Shown here one piece after another: positions 8,822-18,064 of a DNA stretch of 64,000 nucleotides. The translations under genes were made by a program, and so were the position numbers. How positions within the stretch are numbered: the first letter of the stretch is position 1; the number at the start of each line of letters is the position of its first letter. The notes under the pieces are model-generated. The model saw only the letters and a program-made list of their open reading frames with translations. It searched no databases and had not been told where the DNA came from. This stretch comes from Pedobacter sp. FW305-3-2-15-E-R2A2. Its GTDB lineage: Bacteria; Bacteroidota; Bacteroidia; Sphingobacteriales; Sphingobacteriaceae. Location: the NCBI RefSeq assembly GCF_038446955.1, contig NZ_CP151803.1, positions 6,882,001 through 6,946,000 of the forward strand. The letters run 5' to 3'.

Positions 8822-9805
8822 ACTGCCCAATAAGGCAACGTTGAATTCTGTGGGTATTTCTATATGAGGGATGTGCCCACAGCCTTCAAACTCCACAATC
8901 TTAGCGCCTGGAATTTTCGCAGCAGTCTGTTTTCCAAGAAAACGGTATTGTCCATGTAAGGCTTGCTGATCCGGGCTGAGTAACCCCTTCCCAACGATGG
9001 TCTTGTCTTCCTTACCGATAAATAAAATGGTGGGAACGCGGACATTGATAAACTCATGTACTACGGGTTGCTCATAGATCATGGTAAAAGTCATCGCAGC
9101 AACTTTAGCCCATCTTGGAAAATCAGCACTATTGGTTACCCCTCCGGCAATACGGACCAATTCATCATATTCTGGTTTCCAAACGGTAAAGTAAGAACTC
9201 TGGTAGTATTTTTTAGTGCTCTCTGCAGTCGCTTTTAACTCTGTTTTATATTGATCTTCTGTACTTACATAGGGGATAAAACTCCGGTAGTCTTCCAGTC
9301 CGATTGGATTTTCCAATAATAATTTCTCCGTATTTTCCGGATATAATAAAGCAAACCGGGTAGCCAGCATTCCTCCCATAGAGTGACCGAGGATACTTGC
9401 CTTTTGAATGCCTAAGGTATCAAGCAATGCTTTATTCCAGCGGGCCATCTGGTGGAAACTATAGTGAATGAAAGCTTTTGAAGATTTTCCAAAACCAATC
9501 TGATCGGGAACAATCACCCTGAATCCTCTTTCTCTTAATGCTTTAATGGTGCTTGTCCAATAGTACCCGCCAAAGTTCTTCCCGTGAAAGAGTACAACCG
9601 TTCTTCCGTTTGGTGCATTTAGTGGTGCAACATCCATATAGGCCATCCGCAAGTCCTGCCCCTCGGTATGGATGGGGAAATATTTTACAGGATAATTGTA
9701 TTTAACGTTTTCTAAAGTGATGGATAAAGTATCCGTTTGCTGCGCTCTGACAGCGGTAGCGGCAAAAAGTAATAAGAAGTAAAGTGAAATTTTCTGGTAG
9801 AACAT
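8816..9805 (-). CDS. Secreted alpha/beta hydrolase
   Basis: 329 residues from ATG 9805; the upstream TTG at 9829 would only add 8 residues before a good Sec signal peptide (hydrophobic stretch then AVRAQ). Alpha/beta hydrolase fold: oxyanion region HGKNFGGYY, nucleophile elbow GHSMGG (Ser about 142), and a C-terminal His in EGCGHIPHIE. Likely periplasmic esterase or lipase-like enzyme; substrate unknown. Converges with the MtfA-like gene, sharing 6 bases, with no terminator between them. Confidence 0.87.
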   Translation of the reverse strand: MFYQKISLYFLLLFAATAVRAQQTDTLSITLENVKYNYPVKYFPIHTEGQDLRMAYMDVAPLNAPNGRTVVLFHGKNFGGYYWTSTIKALRERGFRVIVPDQIGFGKSSKAFIHYSFHQMARWNKALLDTLGIQKASILGHSMGGMLATRFALLYPENTEKLLLENPIGLEDYRSFIPYVSTEDQYKTELKATAESTKKYYQSSYFTVWKPEYDELVRIAGGVTNSADFPRWAKVAAMTFTMIYEQPVVHEFINVRVPTILFIGKEDKTIVGKGLLSPDQQALHGQYRFLGKQTAAKIPGAKIVEFEGCGHIPHIEIPTEFNVALLGSL

Positions 9806-9867
9806 AGATGAGATTTTAGGAAAAAACAATAAAAGGGATCGAAAGTTCTAAACTTAAGCATTATTTA

Positions 9868-9875
9868 TAATTTTG
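9868..9875 (+). promoter_or_regulatory. -7 promoter element TAATTTTG for hutH
   Basis: Match to TAnnTTTG ending 16 bases before the hutH ATG at 9892. No convincing -33 TTG at the expected spacing. Confidence 0.5.
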
Positions 9876-9891
9876 CAGAAATATAAAAAGT

Positions 9892-11379
9892 ATGAGCACT
9901 TACCAAATAGGTTTGGAAAGGTTATCGCTGTCGCAAATCGCAGAGATCATCGCAGAAAAACAAACCCTACAATTATCCGATGCGGCCCTTGCTAAAATAG
10001 AAAAATGCAGAAACTATCTGGACGACAAACTTAAACGTCATGATGGCCCTATATATGGAATCAATACCGGATTTGGTTATTTACAGAATGTAGAGATCGA
10101 ATCTGAAAAGCTTTCTCAATTACAACACAACCTGTTGCTATCGCATGCTTGTGGAACAGGAGAAGAAGTATCCCCTGACATCGTACGCTTAATGCTGCTG
10201 TTGAAAATACAGTCTCTCAGCTATGGACATTCTGCAATTGCATTGACGACTGTTCAGCGTCTGGTAGATTTTTACAACAATGATATCCTTCCGGTGATCT
10301 ATACGCAAGGTTCTTTAGGTGCTTCCGGTGACCTTGCCCCTCTTGCCCATCTGGCATTGCCATTAATTGGCGAAGGTGTAGTGCTTTATAAAGGGGTAAG
10401 AACGAGCACTAAAGACCTGTATCAGACTTTAGGATGGGAAGCCTTAAAACTTCAGTCGAAAGAAGGGCTTGCACTGATCAATGGTACTCAGTTTATGAGT
10501 TCTTATGGTGTTTTCTGCCTGCTTAAAGCGCAAAGCCTTGCAAAATGGGCAGATGCGATCGCAGCCATTTCTATCGATGGGTTTGATTGCAGAATTGATC
10601 CTTTTGATACCTTTAGTCATATCATCAGACCACATGCGGGACAGGTACATACGGCACAAAATATCAGCAAATGGTTGAGCGGAAGTAAGCTGATCAAACG
10701 GGAAGGAAAACAAACCCAGGATCCCTATTCTTTCCGTTGTGTACCTCAGGTTCATGGCGCAAGTAAGGACAGCATCAATTATATACAGTCTGTTTTTGAA
10801 ACAGAAATCAATTCTGTAACAGATAACCCAAATGTATTTCCAGATGAAGACCGCATCATTTCTGCGGGTAATTTTCATGGTCAGCCATTGGCATTAACAT
10901 TGGATTTTCTATGTATTGCGCTTGCTGAATTCGGATCTATTTCTGAAAGAAGAACCTTCCAGCTGATTTCAGGACAAAGAGGATTACCTCCATTCCTGGT
11001 AAAAGATGCAGGACTAAACTCAGGCTTGATGATTACTCAATATACCGCAGCATCTATTGCCAGTGAAAACAAACAACTGTGTACACCGGCATCAGTAGAC
11101 AGCATTGTTTCCAGCAACGGACAGGAAGATCATGTGAGTATGGGTGCAAATGCGGCAACAAAGTGTTTGAGGGTTGTGAACAACCTGGAAAGAATCTTAG
11201 CAATTGAATTGTTAACCGCAGCACAGGCATTGGATTTAAGAAAACCTTTGGCTTCTTCTGAAGCGATTGAAGCATTGGTTGCCAATTACAGAAAAGTAGT
11301 TTCTTTCAATGATGCAGATCGCCTGCTGGCCACAGATATTGCAGCTTCTGTAACGTTCCTAAGAACAGAAAAGATTTAA
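9892..11379 (+). CDS. hutH: Histidine ammonia-lyase
   Basis: 495 residues, normal length. Converts L-histidine to trans-urocanate and ammonia, step 1 of histidine degradation. The Ala-Ser-Gly triad that cyclises to the MIO electrophile is visible in GSLGASGDLAPLAHL (about residues 144-146). The substrate-binding segments YGINTGFGYL and SVTDNPN are present. It is the aromatic ammonia-lyase fold; histidine specificity is supported by hutU 3 kb downstream on the same strand. The second hut gene is separated from it by a TonB receptor pair on the other strand. Confidence 0.95.
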   Translation: MSTYQIGLERLSLSQIAEIIAEKQTLQLSDAALAKIEKCRNYLDDKLKRHDGPIYGINTGFGYLQNVEIESEKLSQLQHNLLLSHACGTGEEVSPDIVRLMLLLKIQSLSYGHSAIALTTVQRLVDFYNNDILPVIYTQGSLGASGDLAPLAHLALPLIGEGVVLYKGVRTSTKDLYQTLGWEALKLQSKEGLALINGTQFMSSYGVFCLLKAQSLAKWADAIAAISIDGFDCRIDPFDTFSHIIRPHAGQVHTAQNISKWLSGSKLIKREGKQTQDPYSFRCVPQVHGASKDSINYIQSVFETEINSVTDNPNVFPDEDRIISAGNFHGQPLALTLDFLCIALAEFGSISERRTFQLISGQRGLPPFLVKDAGLNSGLMITQYTAASIASENKQLCTPASVDSIVSSNGQEDHVSMGANAATKCLRVVNNLERILAIELLTAAQALDLRKPLASSEAIEALVANYRKVVSFNDADRLLATDIAASVTFLRTEKI

Positions 11380-11420
11380 TCTTTCCTTAAGAAGATCTTA
11401 TCCGCTTTTATTATAAAAAA

Positions 11421-11453
11421 AGAGCCGGTATCATACTTGGTGATACCGGCTCT
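11421..11453. terminator. Bidirectional terminator between hutH and TonB receptor
   Basis: Long perfect stem AGAGCCGGTATCA (11421-11433) / TGATACCGGCTCT (11441-11453), with A-run before and T-run after, so it can end both converging transcripts. Confidence 0.9.
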
Positions 11454-11476
11454 TTTTGGTTTAAAACCAGGTTCTT

Positions 11477-13777
11477 TTACATAAAAGGAACATTGATTCC
11501 GAAAGTAACATTACGTCCTGTATTATAAATTCCGGCAGGTTTATACCTGCTTAAATGGTTATAATATTTTTTATCAAGCAGGTTTTGTCCTGTCACCCAT
11601 AGATTCAGTTTACCTTTTTTAGTATTGATAGATGCCCCGATTCCTGCGTCCAGTAAAGTGTAACCATCAGTTTGTGTTTCAAAACTATCAAAACGCGCCT
11701 GTTTTAATACATTACTTACCCCAACTTTAACATAGGAACCGGCAAGACCTTTAATACTTGGTTCAAAACGCAATTCATTGTTAATGGATGCCGCAGGAAT
11801 AAAGGGAAGCGGAGAATCATCAGCACGGTTAATTCCCCTTACATAAGCAAAGGAGTTTTCAAAGTGCAGTGATTTCACGAGGTGAAAGTCCATCGAAGCT
11901 TCACCACCAATCAGGTCTGCTTTGGTTTGCACGAAACGGTAAACAGGCAGCGTTTCTATTTCGCCTGATTCGTTGGTTAACTCTTTTGTTTCTTTATTAA
12001 AGTTTCCTGGATAGATGTAATTAAAGATTCTGTTTGCATAAGCATTCAATCCAAAAGTGACATATTTAGCTGTATACTCTAATCCAAGGTCAAACTGTAA
12101 ACTAGTTTCCTGTTTTAACTTGTTATTTCCGATTTCATATCTGAATGTTCCCTCATGACGACCATTTGCGGCAAGTTCTGCAATATTTGGTGCCCTGAAT
12201 CCCGATCCTGCATTTCCTTTTAATACCAGGTTTTTAGCCACCTCATAAGCAAAGCCTATGGAACCGGAAACATTAGAGAATTTGTTATCAAAACCATTAA
12301 ACACTTGCTCCCCATCTACAGAAAGGTCCTGACCATTTACTTTTTTGTAGTCATAACGAGCCCCAATATTGAGCGCTCCCTTTTCAAAATTACGTTTCAG
12401 GTACACAAAAGCACCAATGTTATTGCTGTTATAATCCGGGATCAGGAATTCATCACCCTTATTGACATTCTTCTGGTACATGCCCTGAACGCCAATTGCA
12501 GGTTCCCATTTACCGGCATTAGGAAAGTAATATTTTACGTCGTAGGTATAAGAGTTCAGGTTTAAATTCAAACCAGGCTCAGTAGCACTTTCTTCAAATT
12601 CCTTTCTCATATTCCGCTGAAAAGCGAAGGTGGTTTTCAATTGTCCCTTACCAAGGATGAAATTACTATTCAACGCAGCACGATAATGGTTAATGTTCTG
12701 AAAAGGTAAACCCAATCTTCTTTGCTGTGCTTCTGCCTTCGTAATTACTTCTCCATCTTCATTCACAAAATTCCCTTCCTCGTTAGGTCCATCTTCAACC
12801 AGACCTATATTGGTATGGAAACGGGAAAAAGTCAGGTGAGAGTATCCCCAGCTTTTATTTAGGCCCACCATTCCGTTCAGATTAAACTCGTTAAATCCTG
12901 AATTCGGAACCGTCGTATTTTTATAAGCAAAGCCATAGGCATTTTTATAAGATACACGACCGCGGTATACAAATCCGTTGTCATTCCCCTGCAACATCAG
13001 TGAAGATGCACTAAGGCCATTATTAGTCCCATAAGAAGTGGTAAAATCTCCATTAAATACTCCTGGAGGAGGAACAAGGTCATCAATGATATTAATCACC
13101 CCACCTAAAGCGTCAGATCCATACAGCAAACTGGCAGGTCCTTTTAAAATCTCCACCCTTGCTGCCGAAAACTGATCTACCTCAATTCCATGTTCATCAC
13201 CCCATTGCTGGGCTTCTTCTCTTGCGCCATCTACCATCGTCAGCACCCTGTTATAGCCTAATCCGCGGATGGTCGGCTTCGAAATCGCACCTCCGGTGCT
13301 CACTTGTGAAACGCCTGGAATTCTGGAAATCGCATCTACCAGATTTGTTCCTCCGGCCTGAGCCAGCTTATCTTTTCCAACAGTAACCACAGATAAACTG
13401 TTGGTTTTATTATTGGAACTGAAAGGAGATCCGGTAATCACCACTTCGGCACTTTCTATGACAGAGGATTCCATAGCAATACTCAGGGTGTTGATGGTCG
13501 CAAGATCGACCATTTGAGAATGGGTTTTATACCCGACAAAGCGGACTTCCATCAGGAACCGTCCCTTTGAAGGAATATTTTTTAAGGTAAACTCCCCCTT
13601 ACTGTTGGTGGTCGTTACTGCTTTCAAATCGCTGATATATATCGTGGCGCCAACCAAAGGCTCCTGGGTACTGCCATCGGTAATTTTACCTCTAACTTCT
13701 GAAAGATCTGCCGCAAAGCTGCTTGCAGAAAAAAAGGTATATAATAGAACGACCAATACAAAGTGTATTTTTTTCAT
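11477..13777 (-). CDS. TonB-dependent outer-membrane receptor
   Basis: 766 residues. Sec signal peptide (to about ASSFAA), then a CarboxypepD_reg-like domain (VRGKITDGSTQEPLVGATIYI), a plug domain (about 110-235; IPGVSQVSTGGAISKPTIRG, VEILKGPASLLYGSDALGGVINI) and a 22-strand barrel ending in a terminal Phe-Met. No SusD partner is adjacent, arguing against glycan uptake. The plug stretch with WGDEHG and the upstream His/Cys-rich small gene suggest a metal or metal-complex substrate; this is inference. It lies between hutH and hutU. Confidence 0.9.
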   Translation of the reverse strand: MKKIHFVLVVLLYTFFSASSFAADLSEVRGKITDGSTQEPLVGATIYISDLKAVTTTNSKGEFTLKNIPSKGRFLMEVRFVGYKTHSQMVDLATINTLSIAMESSVIESAEVVITGSPFSSNNKTNSLSVVTVGKDKLAQAGGTNLVDAISRIPGVSQVSTGGAISKPTIRGLGYNRVLTMVDGAREEAQQWGDEHGIEVDQFSAARVEILKGPASLLYGSDALGGVINIIDDLVPPPGVFNGDFTTSYGTNNGLSASSLMLQGNDNGFVYRGRVSYKNAYGFAYKNTTVPNSGFNEFNLNGMVGLNKSWGYSHLTFSRFHTNIGLVEDGPNEEGNFVNEDGEVITKAEAQQRRLGLPFQNINHYRAALNSNFILGKGQLKTTFAFQRNMRKEFEESATEPGLNLNLNSYTYDVKYYFPNAGKWEPAIGVQGMYQKNVNKGDEFLIPDYNSNNIGAFVYLKRNFEKGALNIGARYDYKKVNGQDLSVDGEQVFNGFDNKFSNVSGSIGFAYEVAKNLVLKGNAGSGFRAPNIAELAANGRHEGTFRYEIGNNKLKQETSLQFDLGLEYTAKYVTFGLNAYANRIFNYIYPGNFNKETKELTNESGEIETLPVYRFVQTKADLIGGEASMDFHLVKSLHFENSFAYVRGINRADDSPLPFIPAASINNELRFEPSIKGLAGSYVKVGVSNVLKQARFDSFETQTDGYTLLDAGIGASINTKKGKLNLWVTGQNLLDKKYYNHLSRYKPAGIYNTGRNVTFGINVPFM

Positions 13778-13837
13778 GTGTGTTTTTATTTATCAGCTAA
13801 AGCCAATGATTCAATAGATATATAGAATGAAAATTGC

Positions 13838-13845
13838 CAAATATA
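13838..13845 (-). promoter_or_regulatory. -7 promoter element TATATTTG for TonB receptor
   Basis: TAnnTTTG match on the minus strand, about 60 bases upstream of the receptor ATG, giving the receptor its own promoter apart from the small gene upstream. Confidence 0.5.
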
Positions 13846-13925
13846 AACTTAGCTCCAGGGCCTATAAATGCACCTATTAGGGTACGCGAATTTATATCCT
13901 CCGGATAACAATAAAAGAAAATTGA

Positions 13926-14261
13926 TTAGGCTACAGGGGGTCCCCGGAGTGAGGAGCCAATAAGTTCAGTATAAGAACCGCTAACTAAAGCGTAATATTT
14001 TGACAGGGTTTTGATTTCGAGGAATACCTGAAAATGAGTGTATTCATGAAGGTAATTTTTTTCGAAATGTGCCGCACAAACCAGACAGGTTTCGGTATGG
14101 TTACTAACGTGTAATTTGTGGGTACAGGTCTTCTCGTTTTTTAAACACTGAGGTGCTTCATCGTGGTGATGGAAGGCTCCAAAAGGAGTCAAAGCAATGG
14201 CAAACACCCATAGCAAAGCTATAGATATTAACCGGTTGATATGTTGCTGACTCTTTTTCAA
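13926..14261 (-). CDS. Small His/Cys-rich exported or membrane protein
   Basis: About 111 residues. One hydrophobic N-terminal segment (LISIALLWVFAIALTPFGAF) is followed at once by HHHDEAPQC and a segment with further Cys and His (CTHKLHVSNHTETCLVCAAH), a plausible metal-binding periplasmic domain. The C-terminus ends SLRGPPVA. I have seen similar small genes beside TonB receptors in Bacteroidota, but no named family or function. The only usable start is TTG at 14261, which overlaps a TAAATTTG promoter-like element, so the start is uncertain. Same strand as, and upstream of, the receptor. Confidence 0.65.
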   Translation of the reverse strand: MKKSQQHINRLISIALLWVFAIALTPFGAFHHHDEAPQCLKNEKTCTHKLHVSNHTETCLVCAAHFEKNYLHEYTHFQVFLEIKTLSKYYALVSGSYTELIGSSLRGPPVA

Positions 14262-14299
14262 ATTTAAAGGCTAAAAATACTCAATTTCGTATAAATACA

Positions 14300-14307
14300 T
14301 ACATTTG
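14300..14307 (+). promoter_or_regulatory. -7 promoter element TACATTTG for hutU
   Basis: TAnnTTTG match ending 20 bases before ATG 14328. Confidence 0.55.
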
Positions 14308-14327
14308 TTTTACAACATTGCCCTTAT

Positions 14328-15992
14328 ATGACTTCAAATATGGATTTTAGTTTAGATTTAAGTAAAAAACAAACCCCAACAGGAAATACATTAACCTGTA
14401 AAGGATGGGTACAGGAAGCGGCGTTACGTATGCTCCTGAATAACCTTGACCCGGAAGTAGCCGAGCGTCCGGAAGACCTGATCGTCTATGGCGGTCGCGG
14501 TAAAGCTGCCAGAAACAAGGAGGCTTTAGCACTGATCGTAAAAGCACTACAAAATTTAGAAGATACAGAGACCTTACTTATCCAATCGGGAAAACCGGTG
14601 GGTGTATTGCCAACACATAAAGATGCACCAAGAGTATTGATCTCCAATTCTCAACTGGTTCCCAAATGGGCAACTCAACAACATTTTGATGAACTGGAAG
14701 ATAAAGGACTGATGATGTATGGTCAGATGACCGCAGGATCATGGATCTATATCGGTTCCCAGGGAATTGTACAGGGAACGTATGAAACGTATGCTGCTTT
14801 GGCGCGCAAACATTTCAACAGCAACCTGAAAGGCACCTTAAATGTAACGGCCGGACTCGGTGGAATGGGTGGTGCACAACCGCTTGCCATCACCATGAAC
14901 CAAGGTGTTTGTCTTGCGGCTGATGTAGAAGAATGGCGCATCCAGAAACGCCTGGAGACCCGTTACATTGACGAAATAGAACATGATATCGATACGGCTA
15001 TTGATAAAGCCTTACAATATAAAGAAGACGGAAAGGCCATCTCCATTGGAGTGGTATGTAATGCGGTGGAATTGTTGCAAAGATTAATCGACCGCAACAT
15101 TACGCCGGATACGTTAACCGACCAGACTTCTGCTCATGATCCACTGATCGGTTATTTCCCGGAAGGACTTAGCGTTGCTGAAGCCAATAAATTGCGTATT
15201 GAAAATGCGGAAGAATATGTGAAACAGTCTTATGCCACAATGGCGAAACATGTGGAGCAAATGCTGGAACTGCAAAAACGTGGTGCCATCACCTTTGATT
15301 ACGGAAACAACCTTCGTGGAAGGGCATTGGAAGCTGGGGTTAAAAATGCATTTGATTTCCCTGGCTTTGTACCTGCTTATATTCGCCCTTTATTTTGTGA
15401 AGGAAAAGGACCTTTCCGTTGGGCTGCCCTGAGTGGAGATCCACAGGATATTTATGAAACGGATAAACTGATTCTGGAACTTTTCCCTGAAAACGAAAGT
15501 CTGAAGCAATGGATTACCATGGCACAGGAACGCATTGCATTCCAGGGACTGCCGGCACGCATCTGCTGGCTTGGACAGGGAGAAAGAGAAAAAGCAGGTT
15601 TGGCATTCAATAAACTGGTTGCCGATGGTAAAGTAAAAGCACCATTGGTGATTGGTAGAGATCATCTGGACACGGGTTCTGTCGCTTCTCCAAACCGGGA
15701 AACTGAAGCCATGCTGGATGGCTCTGATGCTGTAGCCGACTGGCCGATTTTAAATGCTTTGATCAATACTGCCGGTGGCGCAAGCTGGGTTTCTTTACAC
15801 CATGGAGGAGGCGTTGGAATCGGTTATTCCATCCATGCAGGAATGGTGATCGTTGCCGATGGGACTGAAGATGCAGCCATCAGAATCAAGCGTGTCTTAC
15901 ACAATGACCCTGCTATGGGCGTGATCAGACATGCCGATGCAGGATACGACATCGCAAAAGATACCTTACGTAAACACAGACTAGGTCTTTAA
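14328..15992 (+). CDS. hutU: Urocanate hydratase
   Basis: 554 residues, full length. Converts urocanate to imidazolonepropionate using tightly bound NAD+, step 2 of histidine degradation. Recognised by [10 protein letters not shown] near the N-terminus, the NAD-binding [16 protein letters not shown], and the urocanase signature [16 protein letters not shown] near residues 404-419. A second ATG 12 bases downstream is an alternative start. hutI and hutG are not in the window. A hairpin follows. Confidence 0.96.
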   Translation: MTSNMDFSLDLSKKQTPTGNTLTCKGWVQEAALRMLLNNLDPEVAERPEDLIVYGGRGKAARNKEALALIVKALQNLEDTETLLIQSGKPVGVLPTHKDAPRVLISNSQLVPKWATQQHFDELEDKGLMMYGQMTAGSWIYIGSQGIVQGTYETYAALARKHFNSNLKGTLNVTAGLGGMGGAQPLAITMNQGVCLAADVEEWRIQKRLETRYIDEIEHDIDTAIDKALQYKEDGKAISIGVVCNAVELLQRLIDRNITPDTLTDQTSAHDPLIGYFPEGLSVAEANKLRIENAEEYVKQSYATMAKHVEQMLELQKRGAITFDYGNNLRGRALEAGVKNAFDFPGFVPAYIRPLFCEGKGPFRWAALSGDPQDIYETDKLILELFPENESLKQWITMAQERIAFQGLPARICWLGQGEREKAGLAFNKLVADGKVKAPLVIGRDHLDTGSVASPNRETEAMLDGSDAVADWPILNALINTAGGASWVSLHHGGGVGIGYSIHAGMVIVADGTEDAAIRIKRVLHNDPAMGVIRHADAGYDIAKDTLRKHRLGL

Positions 15993-16051
15993 GCCCTTTT
16001 TATATCATTGTTTTTTATTACAAAACCATGATGAAATAATGAACTAAATTG

Positions 16052-16079
16052 AGCGGTCTGCGAAACTAAGCAGACCGCT
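16052..16079 (+). terminator. Hairpin after hutU
   Basis: Perfect 10-bp stem AGCGGTCTGC (16052-16061) / GCAGACCGCT (16070-16079) followed by a short T-rich stretch. Confidence 0.7.
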
Positions 16080-16104
16080 TTAACGTTTATTAAAATAAAA
16101 AGGA

Positions 16105-16758
16105 ATGGCAACGGCTCAGCAAATTAAGAATGCGTACATCGATTATGTACTCATCAATGATGAAAAACCAAAATCAGTATACAGTTTCGTTAAGAAATTA
16201 AAGATTACAGAGGCTGATTTCTATGAATTCTACGCTTCTTTTGAAAGCATTGAAAAGAACATCTGGGTAGAACTCACCCTGGAAACGATCAATGCGATTG
16301 AGGAACAGGAAGTCTGGAGCCAGTATTCATCCCGCGAGAGAATCCTTGCCTTCTTCTATAGCTATGTGGAAGTCTTGAAGAAACAAAGAAGTTTCATCAT
16401 CTATACCCTTAAATCTCACATCAGTAAATTCAGTACTCCAGATGCTTTATCGGGTGTAAAGCCAATATTTGAGAACTTTGCCGAAGAAATCATTAATGAA
16501 GGATTGGAAAGTGGAGAACTGGCCAACCGTAAATTCTTAAGTAAAAAATATAAAGATGCAGTATGGCTGCAGTTTGGCTTTATTCTCAATTTCTGGATCA
16601 ATGACAACAGTCCCGGCTTTGAAAAAACAGATGAGGCCATCGAAAAAGGCATCAATGTGACCTTCGACCTTTTTGAGCGCTCTCCACTGGATAACTTGCT
16701 GGAATATGGAAAATTTCTTTCCAGAAATGGCAATTTCAAGGAAAAAATGGGACTGTAA
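16105..16758 (+). CDS. TetR/AcrR-like transcriptional regulator
   Basis: 217 residues, the length of a TetR regulator. The N-terminal 50 residues fit the family helix-turn-helix (SVYSFVKKLKITEADFYEFY then SIEKNIW), although less conserved than usual; the rest is an all-helical ligand or dimerisation domain. It starts a three-gene unit: the kinase gene begins 4 bases after its stop. It may regulate this cassette. The effector is unknown. Confidence 0.78.
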   Translation: MATAQQIKNAYIDYVLINDEKPKSVYSFVKKLKITEADFYEFYASFESIEKNIWVELTLETINAIEEQEVWSQYSSRERILAFFYSYVEVLKKQRSFIIYTLKSHISKFSTPDALSGVKPIFENFAEEIINEGLESGELANRKFLSKKYKDAVWLQFGFILNFWINDNSPGFEKTDEAIEKGINVTFDLFERSPLDNLLEYGKFLSRNGNFKEKMGL

Positions 16759-16762
16759 ACTT

Positions 16763-18064
16763 ATGAAGGAACAAGAAAGTATTCCGGTAACGAAAGGACA
16801 AAGATCTGCAAAGTTTGTAAAAACAGGTATTCAGATTGGCGGCAATTACATCAAGCATTATTCAAAAAAATTATTCAACCCTAACCTGAGCAGGGATGAA
16901 CTGAATGAAGACAATGCAACCGACATTTATAAATCACTCAGTGAGCTTAAAGGAAGTGCTTTAAAGATTGCGCAAATGCTGAGCATGGATAAAAATATCC
17001 TGCCTAAATCTTATGTCGACAAGTTTACCCAGTCTCAGTACAATGCACCTCCCCTTTCAGGTCCGCTGATTGTCCGGACTTTTAGTAAGAATTTTGGAAA
17101 AACACCCGATCAGATCTACGATAAGTTTAACCTCCATTCCAGTAATGCAGCTTCTATCGGGCAAGTACACCAGGCAGAACTGGATGGCAAAAAACTGGCC
17201 ATCAAAATCCAATATCCCGGAGTGGGTGATAGCATATCTTCAGATCTGAAACTGGTAAAACCTTTTGCTTTCCGGTTATTGGGAATGAGTGAAAAAGACC
17301 TCAATATCTATATTAAAGAGGTAGAAGAAAGGCTGCTGGAAGAGACGGATTATGAACTGGAAGTCAGAAGATCAATTGAATTTTCTGAGGCTTGTAAACA
17401 CCTGAACAATGTTGTTTTTCCAAATTACTACCCGGCACTATCCGGGAAGCGGATCATTACAATGGACTGGATCGAAGGTTTACACCTGAAAGAATTTTTA
17501 AAAACGAATCCTTCTCAGGAACTCCGCAATAAAATTGGTCAGGCTTTATGGGATTTCTATAATTTTCAACAACACGAGCTCAGAGCAGTACATGCGGACC
17601 CCCATCCAGGCAATTTTATGATTACTCCTGATGAAAAATTAGGGGTCATTGATTTTGGCTGTATCAAAGAAATGCCTGATGATTTTTACTATCCGTTTTT
17701 CTCCCTGATCTCCACAGATGTAATTAAAGATAAGGCAAAAACCATAGCAGCCTTCCGTCAACTGGACATGATTCATAAAGAGGATACGGAAAGCCAGGTT
17801 GAATTCTATTATAAAGCATATCTGGAAATGATTGAGTTGTTTGCCCGTCCGTATACAAGCAAAACGTTTGATTTCAGTAAACCTGAATTCTTTGAACAAC
17901 TCTATACTTATGCGGAGAAGGTGGCCACTATGCCTGAATTCAAACAGGCCAGAGGGGTTAAACACTTCATCTATGTAAATCGTACCAACTTTGGATTATA
18001 TACGATCCTACAGGAGTTAAAATCGATCGTCAACACAGACACCTTCCAGCCACATCTCCAATGA
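16763..18064 (+). CDS. AarF/ABC1/UbiB-family atypical kinase
   Basis: 433 residues from ATG 16763; the longer frame from 16673 would overlap the regulator gene deeply and is rejected. Family motifs: KxGQ-like KIAQMLS, the Ala-rich loop NAASIGQVHQA, LAIKIQYPG with the ATP-contacting Lys, HADPHPGNF with the catalytic Asp, and DFG in VIDFGCIKE. UbiB relatives support quinone or lipid metabolism, some with ATPase activity. No C-terminal membrane anchor is evident. Its stop overlaps the next start (ATGA), so it is coupled to the DUF2867 gene. Confidence 0.92.
   Translation: MKEQESIPVTKGQRSAKFVKTGIQIGGNYIKHYSKKLFNPNLSRDELNEDNATDIYKSLSELKGSALKIAQMLSMDKNILPKSYVDKFTQSQYNAPPLSGPLIVRTFSKNFGKTPDQIYDKFNLHSSNAASIGQVHQAELDGKKLAIKIQYPGVGDSISSDLKLVKPFAFRLLGMSEKDLNIYIKEVEERLLEETDYELEVRRSIEFSEACKHLNNVVFPNYYPALSGKRIITMDWIEGLHLKEFLKTNPSQELRNKIGQALWDFYNFQQHELRAVHADPHPGNFMITPDEKLGVIDFGCIKEMPDDFYYPFFSLISTDVIKDKAKTIAAFRQLDMIHKEDTESQVEFYYKAYLEMIELFARPYTSKTFDFSKPEFFEQLYTYAEKVATMPEFKQARGVKHFIYVNRTNFGLYTILQELKSIVNTDTFQPHLQ

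Noticed and set aside
16673-16762. Upstream extension of the ABC1-kinase gene
   Set aside because: It would overlap the regulator gene by about 86 bases; the residues are an out-of-frame reading of that gene.
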